From assembly GCA_025738555.1 (NCBI GenBank), contig JAOVFP010000004.1, forward strand, positions 5,022,001 through 5,086,000: DNA of 64,000 bases, in the 5' to 3' direction. Shown here one piece after another: positions 46,444 through 57,288 of this stretch (position 1 is its first letter; each line of letters begins with the position of its first letter). The translations under genes were made by a program, and so were the position numbers. The notes below the pieces were generated by a model. It was not told where the DNA came from. It saw only the letters and a list, made by a program, of their open reading frames with translations, and did no database searches. Source of the stretch: Cyathus striatus. Its lineage: Eukaryota; Basidiomycota; Agaricomycetes; Agaricales; Nidulariaceae.

Positions 46444-47657
46444 TAGTCTCGGCTACCCATCCGTTGACGCTCGTCCAAATCGGGATTTTCTACCGTCAAC
46501 GTCTGGGATAAAACGAGCAACGTTAGCAGGGGTATGCGTTCGGTGTTCTCGGGCTTCTCAAATGCTTGTCCCGCGCGTTTTCGAGTATTAGTAATGTAAT
46601 TAGTCAGCGTCACGATACGATAATCTCATCCGGGTTGCACGCACGCTGCATGCGCGTTCGCATCTTCATTATCTATCCTCAACATCCTGCTTGTTCTACT
46701 TTCAATATTATGCCCTAGCTACCTAAATTTGATGTTTATTTTCCTGAAGGGATGCATTTTCATTCTGATTACAGTAAACTTGAAGCAATGACTTCCCCTG
46801 GCCTACCACCTTCATCACCATTGCCTATTAACCCTGTTTTATCTGATGAAAATCTTCTGACATTAAATCCAAGCTCAGAGCTACTGGAGAAAGATCCCAA
46901 TGATAAAGATTTTGAGGTTAAGAAAGAGAGAGCATGAGCAACAACTTTAGATCAAAAGGCTCTTGGAACTATTGCACATATGCAAAAGATGTACTCTAGA
47001 TTGTCATTGGCTGAATTTCTCAGTGGCTTTTTCAAATCAGAAGATGTGTCTCTAAAGGTATCAGATGGAATGTTTATGCCGAGAATTCATGTATCAAGAT
47101 GATGGAAAACTGATGAAACCATTGTGTGGGACAAAAAGATAATGCAATGGTAGAATGGATCATGAAGAAACCAACTATTATGTGCTCGTGAAAGTAACAA
47201 CCTCACATATATTGCATCTATTGAACCACGTCCACAGAAAGCAGAAGAGCTTCGTCTTCCTGTTGCTAAAATCAATGTTGAAATTGTGAATAAATTCCAA
47301 ATTAAGGCCATGATTCAAGATTATCGTCAATTGACATATTAAAAATCACAGCTGGCAGTTTTTAAGCTGGATGCGAATGAGTGTATAAATGAGGGTAGGA
47401 TGCAAAGAGCAAGAAGAACGCGTTGGGAGTGGGTTAAATGTGGATGCGCATGCAGCGTGCGTGCAACCCGGATGAGATTATCGTATCGTGACGCTGACTA
47501 ATTACATTACTAATACTCGAAAACGCGCGGGACAAGCATTTGAGAAGCCCGAGAGCACCGAACGCATACCCCTGCTAACGTTGCTCGTTTTATCCCAGAC
47601 GTTGACGGTAGAAAATCCCGATTTGGACGAGCGTCAACGGATGGGTAGCCGAGACTA
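46444..47657. mobile_element. Mutator-like (MULE) element with 212-bp inverted repeats
   Basis: The ends at 46444-46655 and 47446-47657 are reverse complements over 212 bp with about one mismatch (ttcggtgTtctcgg against ttcggtgCtctcgg). They begin tagtctcggctacccatccg. The flanks carry a 9-bp direct repeat with one difference, gatgctccc (46435-46443) and gatactccc (47658-47666). Long terminal repeats plus a 9-bp duplication are the Mutator signature. The 790-bp interior has no transposase. It carries a captured, broken coding stretch, so this is a non-autonomous, Pack-MULE-like copy. The near-identical ends indicate recent movement. Confidence 0.85.
46715..47340 (+). pseudogene. Broken coding fragment carried by the MULE
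   Basis: The + strand reads MHFHSDYSKLEAMTS, then (after a stop at 46935) LGTIAHMQKMYSRLSLAEFL and SDGMFMPRIHVSR. After further stops and frame shifts it gives ESNNLTYIASIEPRPQ and LRLPVAKINVEIVNKFQIKA. No introns are evident. It has essentially one CG dinucleotide in the first 400 bp although the flanking terminal repeats are CpG-rich. The parent protein is not recognised; it may be from another transposon. Confidence 0.45.
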
Positions 47658-47666
47658 GATACTCCC

Positions 47667-48362
47667 TTCCTATATGCAGATTCCATATGAACGGTGTACT
47701 AAGTCTGGTCGGTAGCCTATGGTATAGTCTGAAGGACTGAGACCTTTGAAACTATCAAGATTTGCGTAAGGTTTGCTCTTGAAAACTTGAGCCCAAGGTG
47801 AGCGCGTATCATGATTTGATGATTCATTACTCTGTAGGTCTGAAAACCGGGTGAAAAGTTAGGTACATACCCCTAACCCACAGGCTACACGAACTTGCCT
47901 GTAACTGGAAATTGAAGAAGGGAGCAAGGAAGGAAGGCCTTAGAAAGTTGGGGAGACCAAGTTGGAAGACCGTCGGAAACGGAATACTATGTCAATAGTT
48001 GCTTACCTAATCATTCATCGCAAACTTCACCGGTAACCGGACCGGATTCTTGCAAGCGGCTAAGCCGGGTTAAAGTCGGGTTCTGGAAGTATTCACTAAC
48101 TCGGTTTTACCTCCTTACACTGGTACCCGTCTCTCACTCATTCACCAATGGCATCATACCATATTTTTCACCACCTTGTTAAAATACATGGATATTCAAG
48201 TTTAGTTTTTGATTGGAGTCAACCCCCCTGCATTTGACCTGCACTGCCAACCAACTGCTAACGTTGTCCGACTAGTATAAGTAGAATCTTTACAACTTCA
48301 AAGGAACTTTGTTCAAGCGCTATAGATATCACGACCAATGCCAAAATCCAACATTTTAAAGC
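47667..48362. other. Intergenic
   Basis: No coding signal; downstream side of the minus-strand F-box-like gene. Confidence 0.4.
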
Positions 48363-49841
48363 TTACAAAATATGAGTGATATTCCCAATCGTGGTCTCGT
48401 CAGTCTTCAGCTTCAAAATTGGAGTGGTGCGCGCCAATCCAATTGTACTTCCCCATCCGAAGTGAAGTTCCATCTGGCCAAAAAACGTCCCAACGCGGAC
48501 TCTCCGCCACCGACACCCCAGCATTTGTAAGCCACAAAGAATATTTGATTTAGAGGATTGGACTCTTCTAAAAGATAAGGGATCCAATAAAATTCTTTCC
48601 AAAGGTTTCCCAGCGATTTTACGAGAATGAGCTATGGAAAGGAGTATGCCTTCGTTATTCTCGTCAATCTTGTTGAAGGTTAACTCCAGTAAGCGAGGCC
48701 AGAGACCGGACATCTTTTCAGAATTGAATTCATCAGTAAAGCGTTCCTCACTACAGATGTATGGGAGGGTAAGTCTCTCTATACCAATAAAGAACTCAGC
48801 TGCCAGTGAGATCGTATCGACATAATGTTCATTTGCAGGAACCATGGTGAGGGACTTGATGTTTCGAAGCCTTGAGTCTGTTGGCTGAACATCATAGAGA
48901 AAATATAAATCATGTCTAGTAACCGGAGCCAGAATGAATTCCTCCAGTTTTGAGGAAATTAATGCCCAAAGTATTTTTGAAGGTTCACATATAAATTTTG
49001 ATGAAGAGGCATATATCTGCAAAGACCGAAGATTTGGAACATCCATGAGATCATTCTTCCAATCCCACTCGAGAAAAGTGCTATCATAAATAACAAGGGT
49101 GGATAGCAAATGGCAGGATGAGATCATTTGGCGATAGTCGTCATACTCCATTGCAGTTGCTTCTAAAGCTAAATGGAGGGTAGTAATGTTTTGTAGTGGG
49201 GGTCTGCAGACCCATGTAGCCATAGCCTGTAACCGGACATCCTCCAACATGGGACCTCCATGAATAAACTGCAGAATATTGTCGTCTGTGTGGATCGCTT
49301 CGTTCCTTCCCTCGAAATCGTTCCCTATGACAACCAATCGTCGTAGGATTGGAATAGGAATGCTACCAACAAACTCGAGAATGTTGACCAAAGCGTGTCC
49401 ACGCTCTACTGCTAATATCAACAAGCTATCGCAGTGCGTAATGTGCGGCGCCAGCACTCTGTAAACTTCAGTCCATTCTGTCCCTCCAACCATGCCCTCT
49501 TGAAAGTCACCACACACATCTGAAGACACTTCAATGTGCAGTTCCAGTGGGTGGTTACGCGACCTTCCAAGCCATACTTCTAGCATGTCTGGTTCGCAAA
49601 AATGATGTATGCGAAAGTATGACCATATCGATGCAACAATTATGGAGGTATCGCGCCAATAGCGGCAGACACTGGTGACTGACATGGTGAAAAGTAGTTT
49701 TTCGTCTCCCTGTAGATAGATATATCCCAAATCAAAGATATTGGATAGTACTTCGGGAGGAAGTCGATCTACAGGAGCTGATACATTAACAAATCCTGCA
49801 GAATCCTGCACCATAAGTTTGTCCTGAGGGGCGTCCGACAT
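48363..49841 (-). CDS. F-box-like protein, family FB1, copy B (frameshifted end)
   Basis: Paralog of the gene at 29.7-31.0 kb. The start at 49841 gives MSDAPQDKLMVQDSAGFVNV, then the F-box-like LPPEVLSNIFDLGYIYLQG and SVCRYWRDTS. The same LRR-like strands follow: PILRRLVVIGND, PMLEDVRLQAMATWVCRPPL, LQNITTLHLALE, VPNLRSLQIYA. Near 48521-48527 one base is missing relative to copy A (CAAATGCTGGG against CAAGAGGCTGG). The frame therefore shifts: the ancestral end (AGVSVAESPRWDVFWPDGTS) is read in another frame, stopping at 48400. The actual ORF runs on with an unrelated 50-residue tail to 48363. The F-box and repeats are intact, so the protein may still work. Confidence 0.75.
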   Translation of the reverse strand: MSDAPQDKLMVQDSAGFVNVSAPVDRLPPEVLSNIFDLGYIYLQGDEKLLFTMSVTSVCRYWRDTSIIVASIWSYFRIHHFCEPDMLEVWLGRSRNHPLELHIEVSSDVCGDFQEGMVGGTEWTEVYRVLAPHITHCDSLLILAVERGHALVNILEFVGSIPIPILRRLVVIGNDFEGRNEAIHTDDNILQFIHGGPMLEDVRLQAMATWVCRPPLQNITTLHLALEATAMEYDDYRQMISSCHLLSTLVIYDSTFLEWDWKNDLMDVPNLRSLQIYASSSKFICEPSKILWALISSKLEEFILAPVTRHDLYFLYDVQPTDSRLRNIKSLTMVPANEHYVDTISLAAEFFIGIERLTLPYICSEERFTDEFNSEKMSGLWPRLLELTFNKIDENNEGILLSIAHSRKIAGKPLERILLDPLSFRRVQSSKSNILCGLQMLGCRWRRVRVGTFFGQMELHFGWGSTIGLARTTPILKLKTDETTIGNITHIL

Positions 49842-50553
49842 AGCAGGCTGGGCAGTGAGGCAATGTTCCTTTAAAAGTTTTGTTCAGTTGTGTAATGCTG
49901 ATAGTAAGCTTAAAAACGGTTTACTGATTTTAATATATGGGCGGTCTAATGAAGGGTAAGAGTTGGTAAGAGTGAGAGGTGAACTGGTGAAATTTCAGAG
50001 TTGTTGAAATTTAGTTGAAACACGACCGGCAAACAAAATGAAATACATAACCCGATGGGTGTTGCTGCCGACGTCTCAGTAACAAGCAACACCAGACAAC
50101 ACCCCATTGTTGCCCCATCATGAGTGCGACATTATATCACATATAAGGGACCCTAAGTGACCACAGTCCAGATCTCGGTTGAAGAACCAGCATACAACGA
50201 CACCTTGAAGTTAAAACTACCTATCCTGGAAAGTCAAACAAAAATAAGTATAGATAAGTATAAAAAAAATAGGGCTGTCTAGCGGCAAAACCCACTACCT
50301 ACCAAATAAACAATAGGGCCAGGTAAGAGAATTGAGAATATTTATTAATAATACAAATTTAAAATACCATAATTGATATAATAGATTAAAACTCATATAT
50401 TTTGTGGATATGAAGTTCATAAGTCTGGAAGGAAACAGGTTGTGATAGGTGAGATTAAAATAAGGCAAATGGAAATACCCTGGACAATTCAGACTCATTA
50501 AGCCACATAGTTGTTTAACATGGAAGAAAGATATTTATTAGAAAAGGATGATA
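49842..50553. other. Intergenic, AT-rich
   Basis: Upstream side of the F-box-like gene; AT content rises towards the transposon nest. No gene. Confidence 0.4.
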
Positions 50554-51334
50554 CTGGATACTTTCGACCGATTGTTCATGGATTTTCAGCGTGACACCAA
50601 TGTTTCAATATTGTTCTGTTCGTTGCCCTGTCTGATGTGTGACCGACATAAAATTTGTTCATGTCTCCTATTGACCAAAGCATCATTCATGGCATGTACT
50701 GTACGAATCAGATCAATTGGGCAGTCACGCATCACGCACCCATTCTGCCGCGCCGAAATTTGGGCCATGTCACACGTCACAAATGAAAATGCCGAAAGGT
50801 TAGACCGTGACATATTTAGGCGCCGGCGTAATACCTAAAAATGTTCAGTTTAATGACTATTTTTTCTTCTCCAAAAGCTAATTCTTGCTAAACGATAGTG
50901 TTCTGTACTTTTGAAAGCTAAATATATGCACTAATTTGGGCTTATTGGCTAGCTTGAGTAACGAAAATGCCGAAAATTCTGGCATGTCACACTACAAATT
51001 CTTGTGTGCCGAAATCACTTTGTGGTTTGGGCCTGTCACGCACTCAAAGGCATGCCCAATTGATCGGATTCGTACAGTATCCGTCTTGGAATTTTTTAAA
51101 TAAAGCTTATTTACCCAAGTACAATAAATAATGAACTGTGTACAATAGTGTCCCATTTATAAGAGAGCACTTGCATTGTTTGCCAAAAATTTTGTAGATT
51201 TTCGAAAAATTCATTCTTTTATGTTCACTAAACCTTTGTTCATGGCTGTCCATGATGCGTGACAAGAGGTCTATATTGTTCTGTTCAGAGGCCCTGTGTG
51301 ACACGTGACCGAACAATTGGTTGAAAGTATCCAG
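50554..51334. mobile_element. TA-target inverted-repeat element E (host of F)
   Basis: The left end CTGGATACTTTCGACCGATT and the right end, read inverted, CTGGATACTTTCAACCAATT are flanked by TA on both sides (50552-50553 and 51335-51336). It has no transposase, is 781 bp including a nested 379-bp element, and fits a Tc1/mariner-type MITE. Confidence 0.8.
50699..51077. mobile_element. TA-target MITE F, nested in E
   Basis: Left end CTGTACGAATCAGATCAATT and inverted right end CTGTACGAATCCGATCAATT. TA at 50697-50698 and 51078-51079. The subterminal motifs gtcacgca, gccgaaat and gggcctgtcacgcac recur in element G. Confidence 0.85.
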
Positions 51335-51524
51335 TAAGTTGTCTTCATTAATATTTTAGAGATTTTAAAATAAGTATTAATACTGAATGTGAATTAGTGG
51401 TATTGAGTATATTTTGTAGTACATTTAGTTTTAACTCTGACTGGGAAGGTATTTGTTGCAAAAATGCATAACATTTAATTGGACACAGTGAAATATATCA
51501 GATGCTGATAGGCAACAGCATGAG

Positions 51525-51625
51525 TAACCCATGGGTATCTGGAGCTCGAACCATACCTGTACCCATGCTAACCCATACCCATTCTCATGGGTATGGGTTC
51601 CCATGGGTATTGCAACCTGTGGGTT
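51525..51625. repeat. Palindromic CCCATGGGTA repeats
   Basis: About eight copies of cccatgggta, acccatac or catgggtatgggt lie in both orientations within 100 bp. Confidence 0.65.
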
Positions 51626-51924
51626 TTACTAATATTTACAAATTTTAGAATAAGAAAGAATATAAGATGATATATGTTGTAGCACTTGGACCAGACATGC
51701 AAATATTATGTACAATAGCTCATTTTGTACATACATTACAGGGCCTGCGATATGTGAGCACTCAGCTGAATCAAGTTAAAATTGGCAGCTGTAAGATACT
51801 ATCTTCAGGTAGGCAATGGCATGGGAATTGTACTAGGAAAGTCTAGTATACTCAAAATAATAAACATTGAATTATAATGAACTAGGGTACAACTATTTAT
51901 ATGTAGTATAGTATGGGCATGAAA

Positions 51925-52265
51925 CAGAGGGGTTAAAAATGAAGCAGAGAGAGCAAATGCAATGTGGAGATTTTATAAATGAAGCAAATAAAGTAGAATC
52001 AAAGTAGAGAGAGAAGGAACAAAGTAGGGAAATCTGTAACAAAGCAGGGAGAGCTGGAATGAAACTGAAAGATCAGAAATAAAGTAGCTAGAGTAGGAAC
52101 AAATTATAAAGAGCAGGAATGAAGCATAGAGACCACAAACTAGACAGGGAGATTAAGAATGAAGAAGAGACCAGAAACCAGGCAGAGAGAGCAGGAAAAG
52201 ATTGAGAATGATGAAGGGAGAATAAGAACAAGTTAGAGAGAGCATGAATGAAACAGATAGGTTAA
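51925..52265. repeat. Purine-rich degenerate tandem repeat
   Basis: Some 13 copies of a 22-30 bp unit like gaagcagagagagcaggaa. The + strand is nearly all A and G for 340 bp, so the strand asymmetry is strong. Confidence 0.7.
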
Positions 52266-52881
52266 TGGCTTATGAACAAGGCAGTAAGCTTAAGAAGCTA
52301 TAATTGCACCAAATTATGAGAGGTACAGGGTCAAGTTAGACATTCAGGTGTTGCATGTGGAGGAAGGTTGAAAGAAGTTATGATAGACAGTGAAGAAGAC
52401 ATGAAAGGGCTGTAAGTTATGAAAGTTAGTCAAGTTAAATAGCAAAAGGAATGCAACACACATTGTGAAATGAGGATTGGTTTTAGCTCATCAGAGATGA
52501 GGGAGGAGTAAAGATAACACACAGTTCAAGATAGAAGTAAGGAAGATGGGAAATAAATACAATACAAGATTATATAGTAGTAGGATTTTCAATTGATAAC
52601 AATTGATTGAAATAGTGGTTCAATTCATAAGTGTACTAAATACATTTTGAATAGTTTTAGTTTCAATAGTGGCAGGAGCCAATCAGGTTGAGATCCCAAA
52701 ATCAGATCTCAAAATTGCTTTTTCAGGATGTCAAGAGTCCCCTAAGACCCACTTACCTTAAAAGGTAGTGGGAATGCAACCATAAAATCACCTACTGCCA
52801 CTTTATTCAAAAATCTAGGGAAAGTAAGTACCACGTTAAGGCACTATAGACGAGCAGGGTCAGCCGCAATTAATTTTGTGC

Positions 52882-53754
52882 GAGTTTGTAGTCCCCTGTT
52901 AAATCTCGTTTACGGATCTGTACCATATGTGGAAACGGATTGTTCCAGGACAGAGTCGTTTCACACCAGCTCAGAAGCTGCGCCAACAACAGTTGAACCA
53001 ACAATATTTACTTAGTAGCAATACATAAGTTGAGCATTGGCCTTACATCCCCTATGACTGTACTTGCTCACACATAATAAATAGTCAAATATGTTGTAGA
53101 TTATGGGAGACATGTGTTATGTTGTGGCTCATGATTAATGATTATACAATAGATAAACTTGAACATGGTAATGGTTCATAGATGCATTGATACTTGTTTT
53201 ATAATACTTTTATTTCAGTGTAGTAATTATTTATTGCCAATAAGTAGATCATATATAGCAACTTATTAGATCAGATAATAGTGCTACTGAAGTGCTACAG
53301 ATAATTTACTGAACATGGAACATGACCAAAACATCATTGCAGGGTATATAATTTGAGTGAAGATATCAAGCATACATTCATCATAGTATGTGCTTTGATG
53401 CACTGTCTCGTTATTCTCCTTTTCCTCTATTTCTCCTCTTTCTCCCTTTCCCTAAATACCAGATTAGATTACTTTAGTTGAAATGCCATCTATTCAATAA
53501 GTAACTTCAATGCTGCCTAACAAAAAATTAGAAATGCTTATGTGTATAATTGTAATAAAACATTATGTACAATCCCCTCCAATAATGGTTGAAATGGCAC
53601 TGAGGATACACGGAAGCACTGATTTATCATGCTGGCTCATGGGATAGATGCCTGAACTGCTTGTAAACGCGCATTCATCCCTGTGAACTACTGCGTGGAA
53701 GGTCACGTGAACGTGGGAAGATCCAAACGAGATTTAACAGGGGACTCATCACCG
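52882..53754. mobile_element. Element A, 9-bp target duplication
   Basis: The left end is gagtttgtagtcccctgtta followed by aatctcgttt. The right end, inverted, is cggtgatgagtcccctgtta followed by aatctcgttt. A perfect 9-bp repeat attttgtgc flanks it (52873-52881 and 53755-53763). No transposase; 873 bp. It shares its ends with element B, so both belong to one non-autonomous family, probably Mutator-like. Confidence 0.8.
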
Positions 53755-53937
53755 ATTTTGTGCTGATGTATACATACACCAGCCTGAATTTATCAAAGTT
53801 TACATCAACCCAGGCTCCTAAAACCAGCACGCTTGTATCTCGCTACAACCTCCTTAGGTAAACAGAGTCAAATATTTGCTTAAGGCAAATAAACCTAAGG
53901 GAGGTTCTGCTTGATAGAGCGGCTGGCACTTGTCGCT

Positions 53938-54981
53938 GAGTTTGTAGTCCCCTGTTATTATCCGATTGGATCTCTCAGGGACATCAGCATTCCCACAGCT
54001 CAATTCTCTGTCAAGACGAATCAGCCTGCCTGTCCAGCTGGGCGTTTATGTACTATTTCGTGAGCCAATTTGCGCGGTTAGGTACCACTAGTATTACTAA
54101 TCGAAGTACTTAAGTATGTACATAGTGTGCGCACACAAATATACTTCTGGCTTGCTTCTGGTATTAACATGCTCTTTCCCTGGGGGCCATATTTTGCAAT
54201 ATTCTGTCTCCATTTATTTAGTGGTTCAACATGCTATTCTTAAATTTATTAAATTTATCATACACTTGTAGGTATTAGTCAATACATTGCATCATTTTAG
54301 TAACCCTACTGGCATTATTTATTCTTGCATTTATTATTTCTTCTTTGCAAATACTTCCCAGTGGTTTCACCTATAATTTAAGCTCATATTTTATTGGGTT
54401 TCTTTTAAATGGGAAGAAATACACTGTACTTCTGCTCTTTTAATGCATAACTTCAACCATTTTGAATTGATCTACATAAGATCAGTGTACAACTACTATA
54501 TTACTTAGATTGAAAGCCACATACTGATTAAACATTGCATATCAACCAACATCAGACTACAAACATAGTAAAAGCTGGTAAGGTGAACCCAGTAAAATCC
54601 CACTGCCAGTTCTTTCTGGCCACTGGTCTGTGTTTAATACTAAATAGAGATTTAATGTCGCATTTTATTGAATATATTTAATTTACAGAAAGCTAGCCAT
54701 TTACATGCCTTCTGCTTACATATATATAAATAAGTGCTCTGGCATTTATGTCGAAACTAGTTTCCTTGTGTAAATAGTAGACCTCCATTGTCATTCACTT
54801 TCTGTAGTTAGTACTTACAATGCATCCATGCGCGCACATAACCAAATAATGGGAGGCCAATGCCAAACACTTGGTTCAGTTGTGTGAATGAGCCAGCGTG
54901 TTCGCGGGTTTCGCCGGCATCATAAATTACCGCATTTGGCCCAGATCTATGGATCGAATAATAACAGGGGACACATCACCG
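53938..54981. mobile_element. Element B, inserted in the left repeat of C
   Basis: Ends gagtttgtagtcccctgtta (left) and, inverted, cggtgatgtgtcccctgtta (right). Target duplication cttgtcgct at 53929-53937 and 54982-54990. Leaving it out makes the two terminal repeats of element C equal in length, which proves the order of insertion. Same family as element A; 1044 bp, no transposase. Confidence 0.85.
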
Positions 54982-55187
54982 CTTGTCGCTGCTGATGTTT
55001 CCCCGCAGACCCTTTCCATCAACAGGGAAATCGACGGCAGCACATTCCGCTTTCCCACCTCTTACCTACTCGCGCTCACGAACACAATACTTAATCTACT
55101 TGTAATCTACAATTATCTGTGCCTCATACTTTCTACCTACTTACTCTCATGCATACAGATAATTTAAATTTGGTCTTGATTGAGCTA

Positions 55188-55911
55188 TTGTACTAACATA
55201 TTCAATTTGGCAGTAATGTGTAACACACCTGCCAGGTATGCTGACATTTAAGGGCAAGTAACACATCTGAAAGAGAAATGCCAAATATTTCGTACATTTT
55301 TGTTTCATTCGAGAAATGTTGTTTTCAAGGTCTGTATTGTATCCTAACTACCTTAATAAATATTGTAGAACATTAGCGTAGTTTGATGTATCAATAGCAA
55401 TATGGAGTGTGCTATGGTTGGAATAGACTGCACATTGTACTGCACCGCCATTTGGCTGCCATAGTTGAGCAGGTTCAAGAATTGCACGGCCCTTGTCGAT
55501 CACACTGCATACAACCAGGTATATACAGGCTACCAGTTCCATCACAATAAGATGACGTTGTAAGTAATCATCTAAGTCTTGTTGGGGACACTTCATAATT
55601 ATATAAAGTATTCAGTGGTTGTAATGGCTGAAGACTACATGATACAAAGATATAAAGCAACTGCGCATCTAGAGAATTGAACGATAGCTCTCATGATATA
55701 TCATATGATTATGCCATGTTTATTGAAGTAAGAACGCTACTTATCCACCAGAATACAAGACTTCATAATTAAAGGTACATGCTACACTAAAATTACTTGA
55801 CCTGCCGAAAATTTTGATATGTAATGCTAAAAATCTTGAGGTGCCGAATGTATCTATTGGTTGTGCATGTAATGCACTACCAGGGGTGCTGAATTGAATA
55901 TGTTAGTACAG
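55188..55911. mobile_element. TA-target MITE D inside element C
   Basis: Left end TTGTACTAACATATTCAATT and inverted right end CTGTACTAACATATTCAATT, with TA at 55186-55187 and 55912-55913. Subterminal tgccgaa motifs link it to F and G. 724 bp, AT-rich, no transposase. Confidence 0.8.
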
Positions 55912-57288
55912 TATTCTGATTATCTACACAGTTAAATATATTGTAAGTCTTTCTTCACAGATTTACTAGTGTGGTTACTTTTTAGATATATAGTATGGAG
56001 CCTGGGCCTGAGCCATTCAGGCAACTATCATTCAGTTATTTGACTGCTTAATTGTCTGTAGACTATGGAACATCAGGAGTATAGACCTGCTTAGTTTTTA
56101 ATATTTTACCCCAGTTAGATGTGTACTAGCCAATAACTTTGAGAATGTGGTTTGTTCTATATATTACTCAACAGTACTACAAGTACTACAGTCAACAAGA
56201 ATAACTGAAGCCAGACCAAATTTAAATTATCTGTATGCATGAGAGTAAGTAGGTAGAAAGTATGAGGCACAGATAATTGTAGATTACAAATAGATTAAGT
56301 ATTGTGTTCGTGAGCGCGAGTAGGTAAGAGGTGGGAAAGCGGAATGTGCTGCCGTCGATTTCCCTGTTGATGGAAAGGGTCTGCGGGGAAACGTCGGCAG
56401 CGACAAGTGCCAGCCGCTCTATCGAGCAGAACCTCCCTTAGGTTTATTTGCCTTAAGCAAATATTTGACTCTGTTTACCTAAGGAGGTTGTAGCGAGATA
56501 CGAGCGTGCTGGTTTTAGGAGCCTGACATCAACCCTACATAAAAACGCTAGTACTTACTATTTATTCCTAGCTCTGCAAAACGCTTGGCATACAATCTAA
56601 GGGAGGCAGATAAATAGCAGGGATGTCATCAGTTTCATGGTACTTACATCCCCTGGCCTATTGAATGATGTCTCTTTACAATGGGTTTGAACAGGATATG
56701 GAAGCTATAAGGGAGAGGAACTACGCAGCTAGTAAGTACATATTCTGCATCTTGGAATGATAGCTGACCTGGAGAATAGTAGGTGCAGTAGTATTACTCT
56801 TTGCACAGTATGCATTTTCTTTTCATCATGAACTTCGTTTCATATGGAGGTGGGCAGTTAACGACCCAAATCATGAATGCTTCTCAAATATTCCATTTAG
56901 ACGACCGATAAATTATATGAAATGGTTATACATATTCTTGCGATACTTCGGTTTGGTTTTCCAATTGTACGAATTCCTTCTTTCTTACAAGCGAGTATCA
57001 AAAGTTAACCTTGTGAAAGCTTTAATCTATATCTAATACTAGACCGGCTATCCGAACCACCATTCTCCCCAAACACGTGTCGAGCGTGGTCCACCGTCTT
57101 GCAAGTCGCAGCGACACTGAATGTATTAGGGATAGATATCGTTATTATGCTGCGAGGTACGACATCACTAAACTCACTTCTTGTCTTCGCCATCGACTCA
57201 AGACCATGGAGTAGTATATGCATTGTACATGAAAGATATACGTATAGGCGTCTCGATGATACTGCTATTCCTTGTCGGAATCGCTATA

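Larger units (their letters stand above)
51337..52881. other. AT-rich repeat-containing spacer
   Basis: Apart from the two simple repeats listed separately, no gene or further element end is seen. CG dinucleotides are rare. Confidence 0.4.
53811..56525. mobile_element. MULE-like element C with 313-bp inverted repeats
   Basis: Outer ends caggctcctaaaaccagc and its inverse are flanked by a perfect 9-bp repeat, acatcaacc (53802-53810 and 56526-56534). The right terminal repeat is 56213-56525 (313 bp). The left one is 53811-53937 plus 54991-55176, also 313 bp once the inserted element B and its duplicated target are left out. The interior holds a TA-type element and no transposase frame. The terminal repeats are CpG-richer than the interior. 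The element ends about 140 bp before the DUF6533-type gene. Confidence 0.85.

Noticed and set aside
48363..48520. The last ~50 residues of the long F-box ORF as a conserved domain
   Set aside because: The paralog shows this tail arises from a one-base deletion and is read in a non-ancestral frame.
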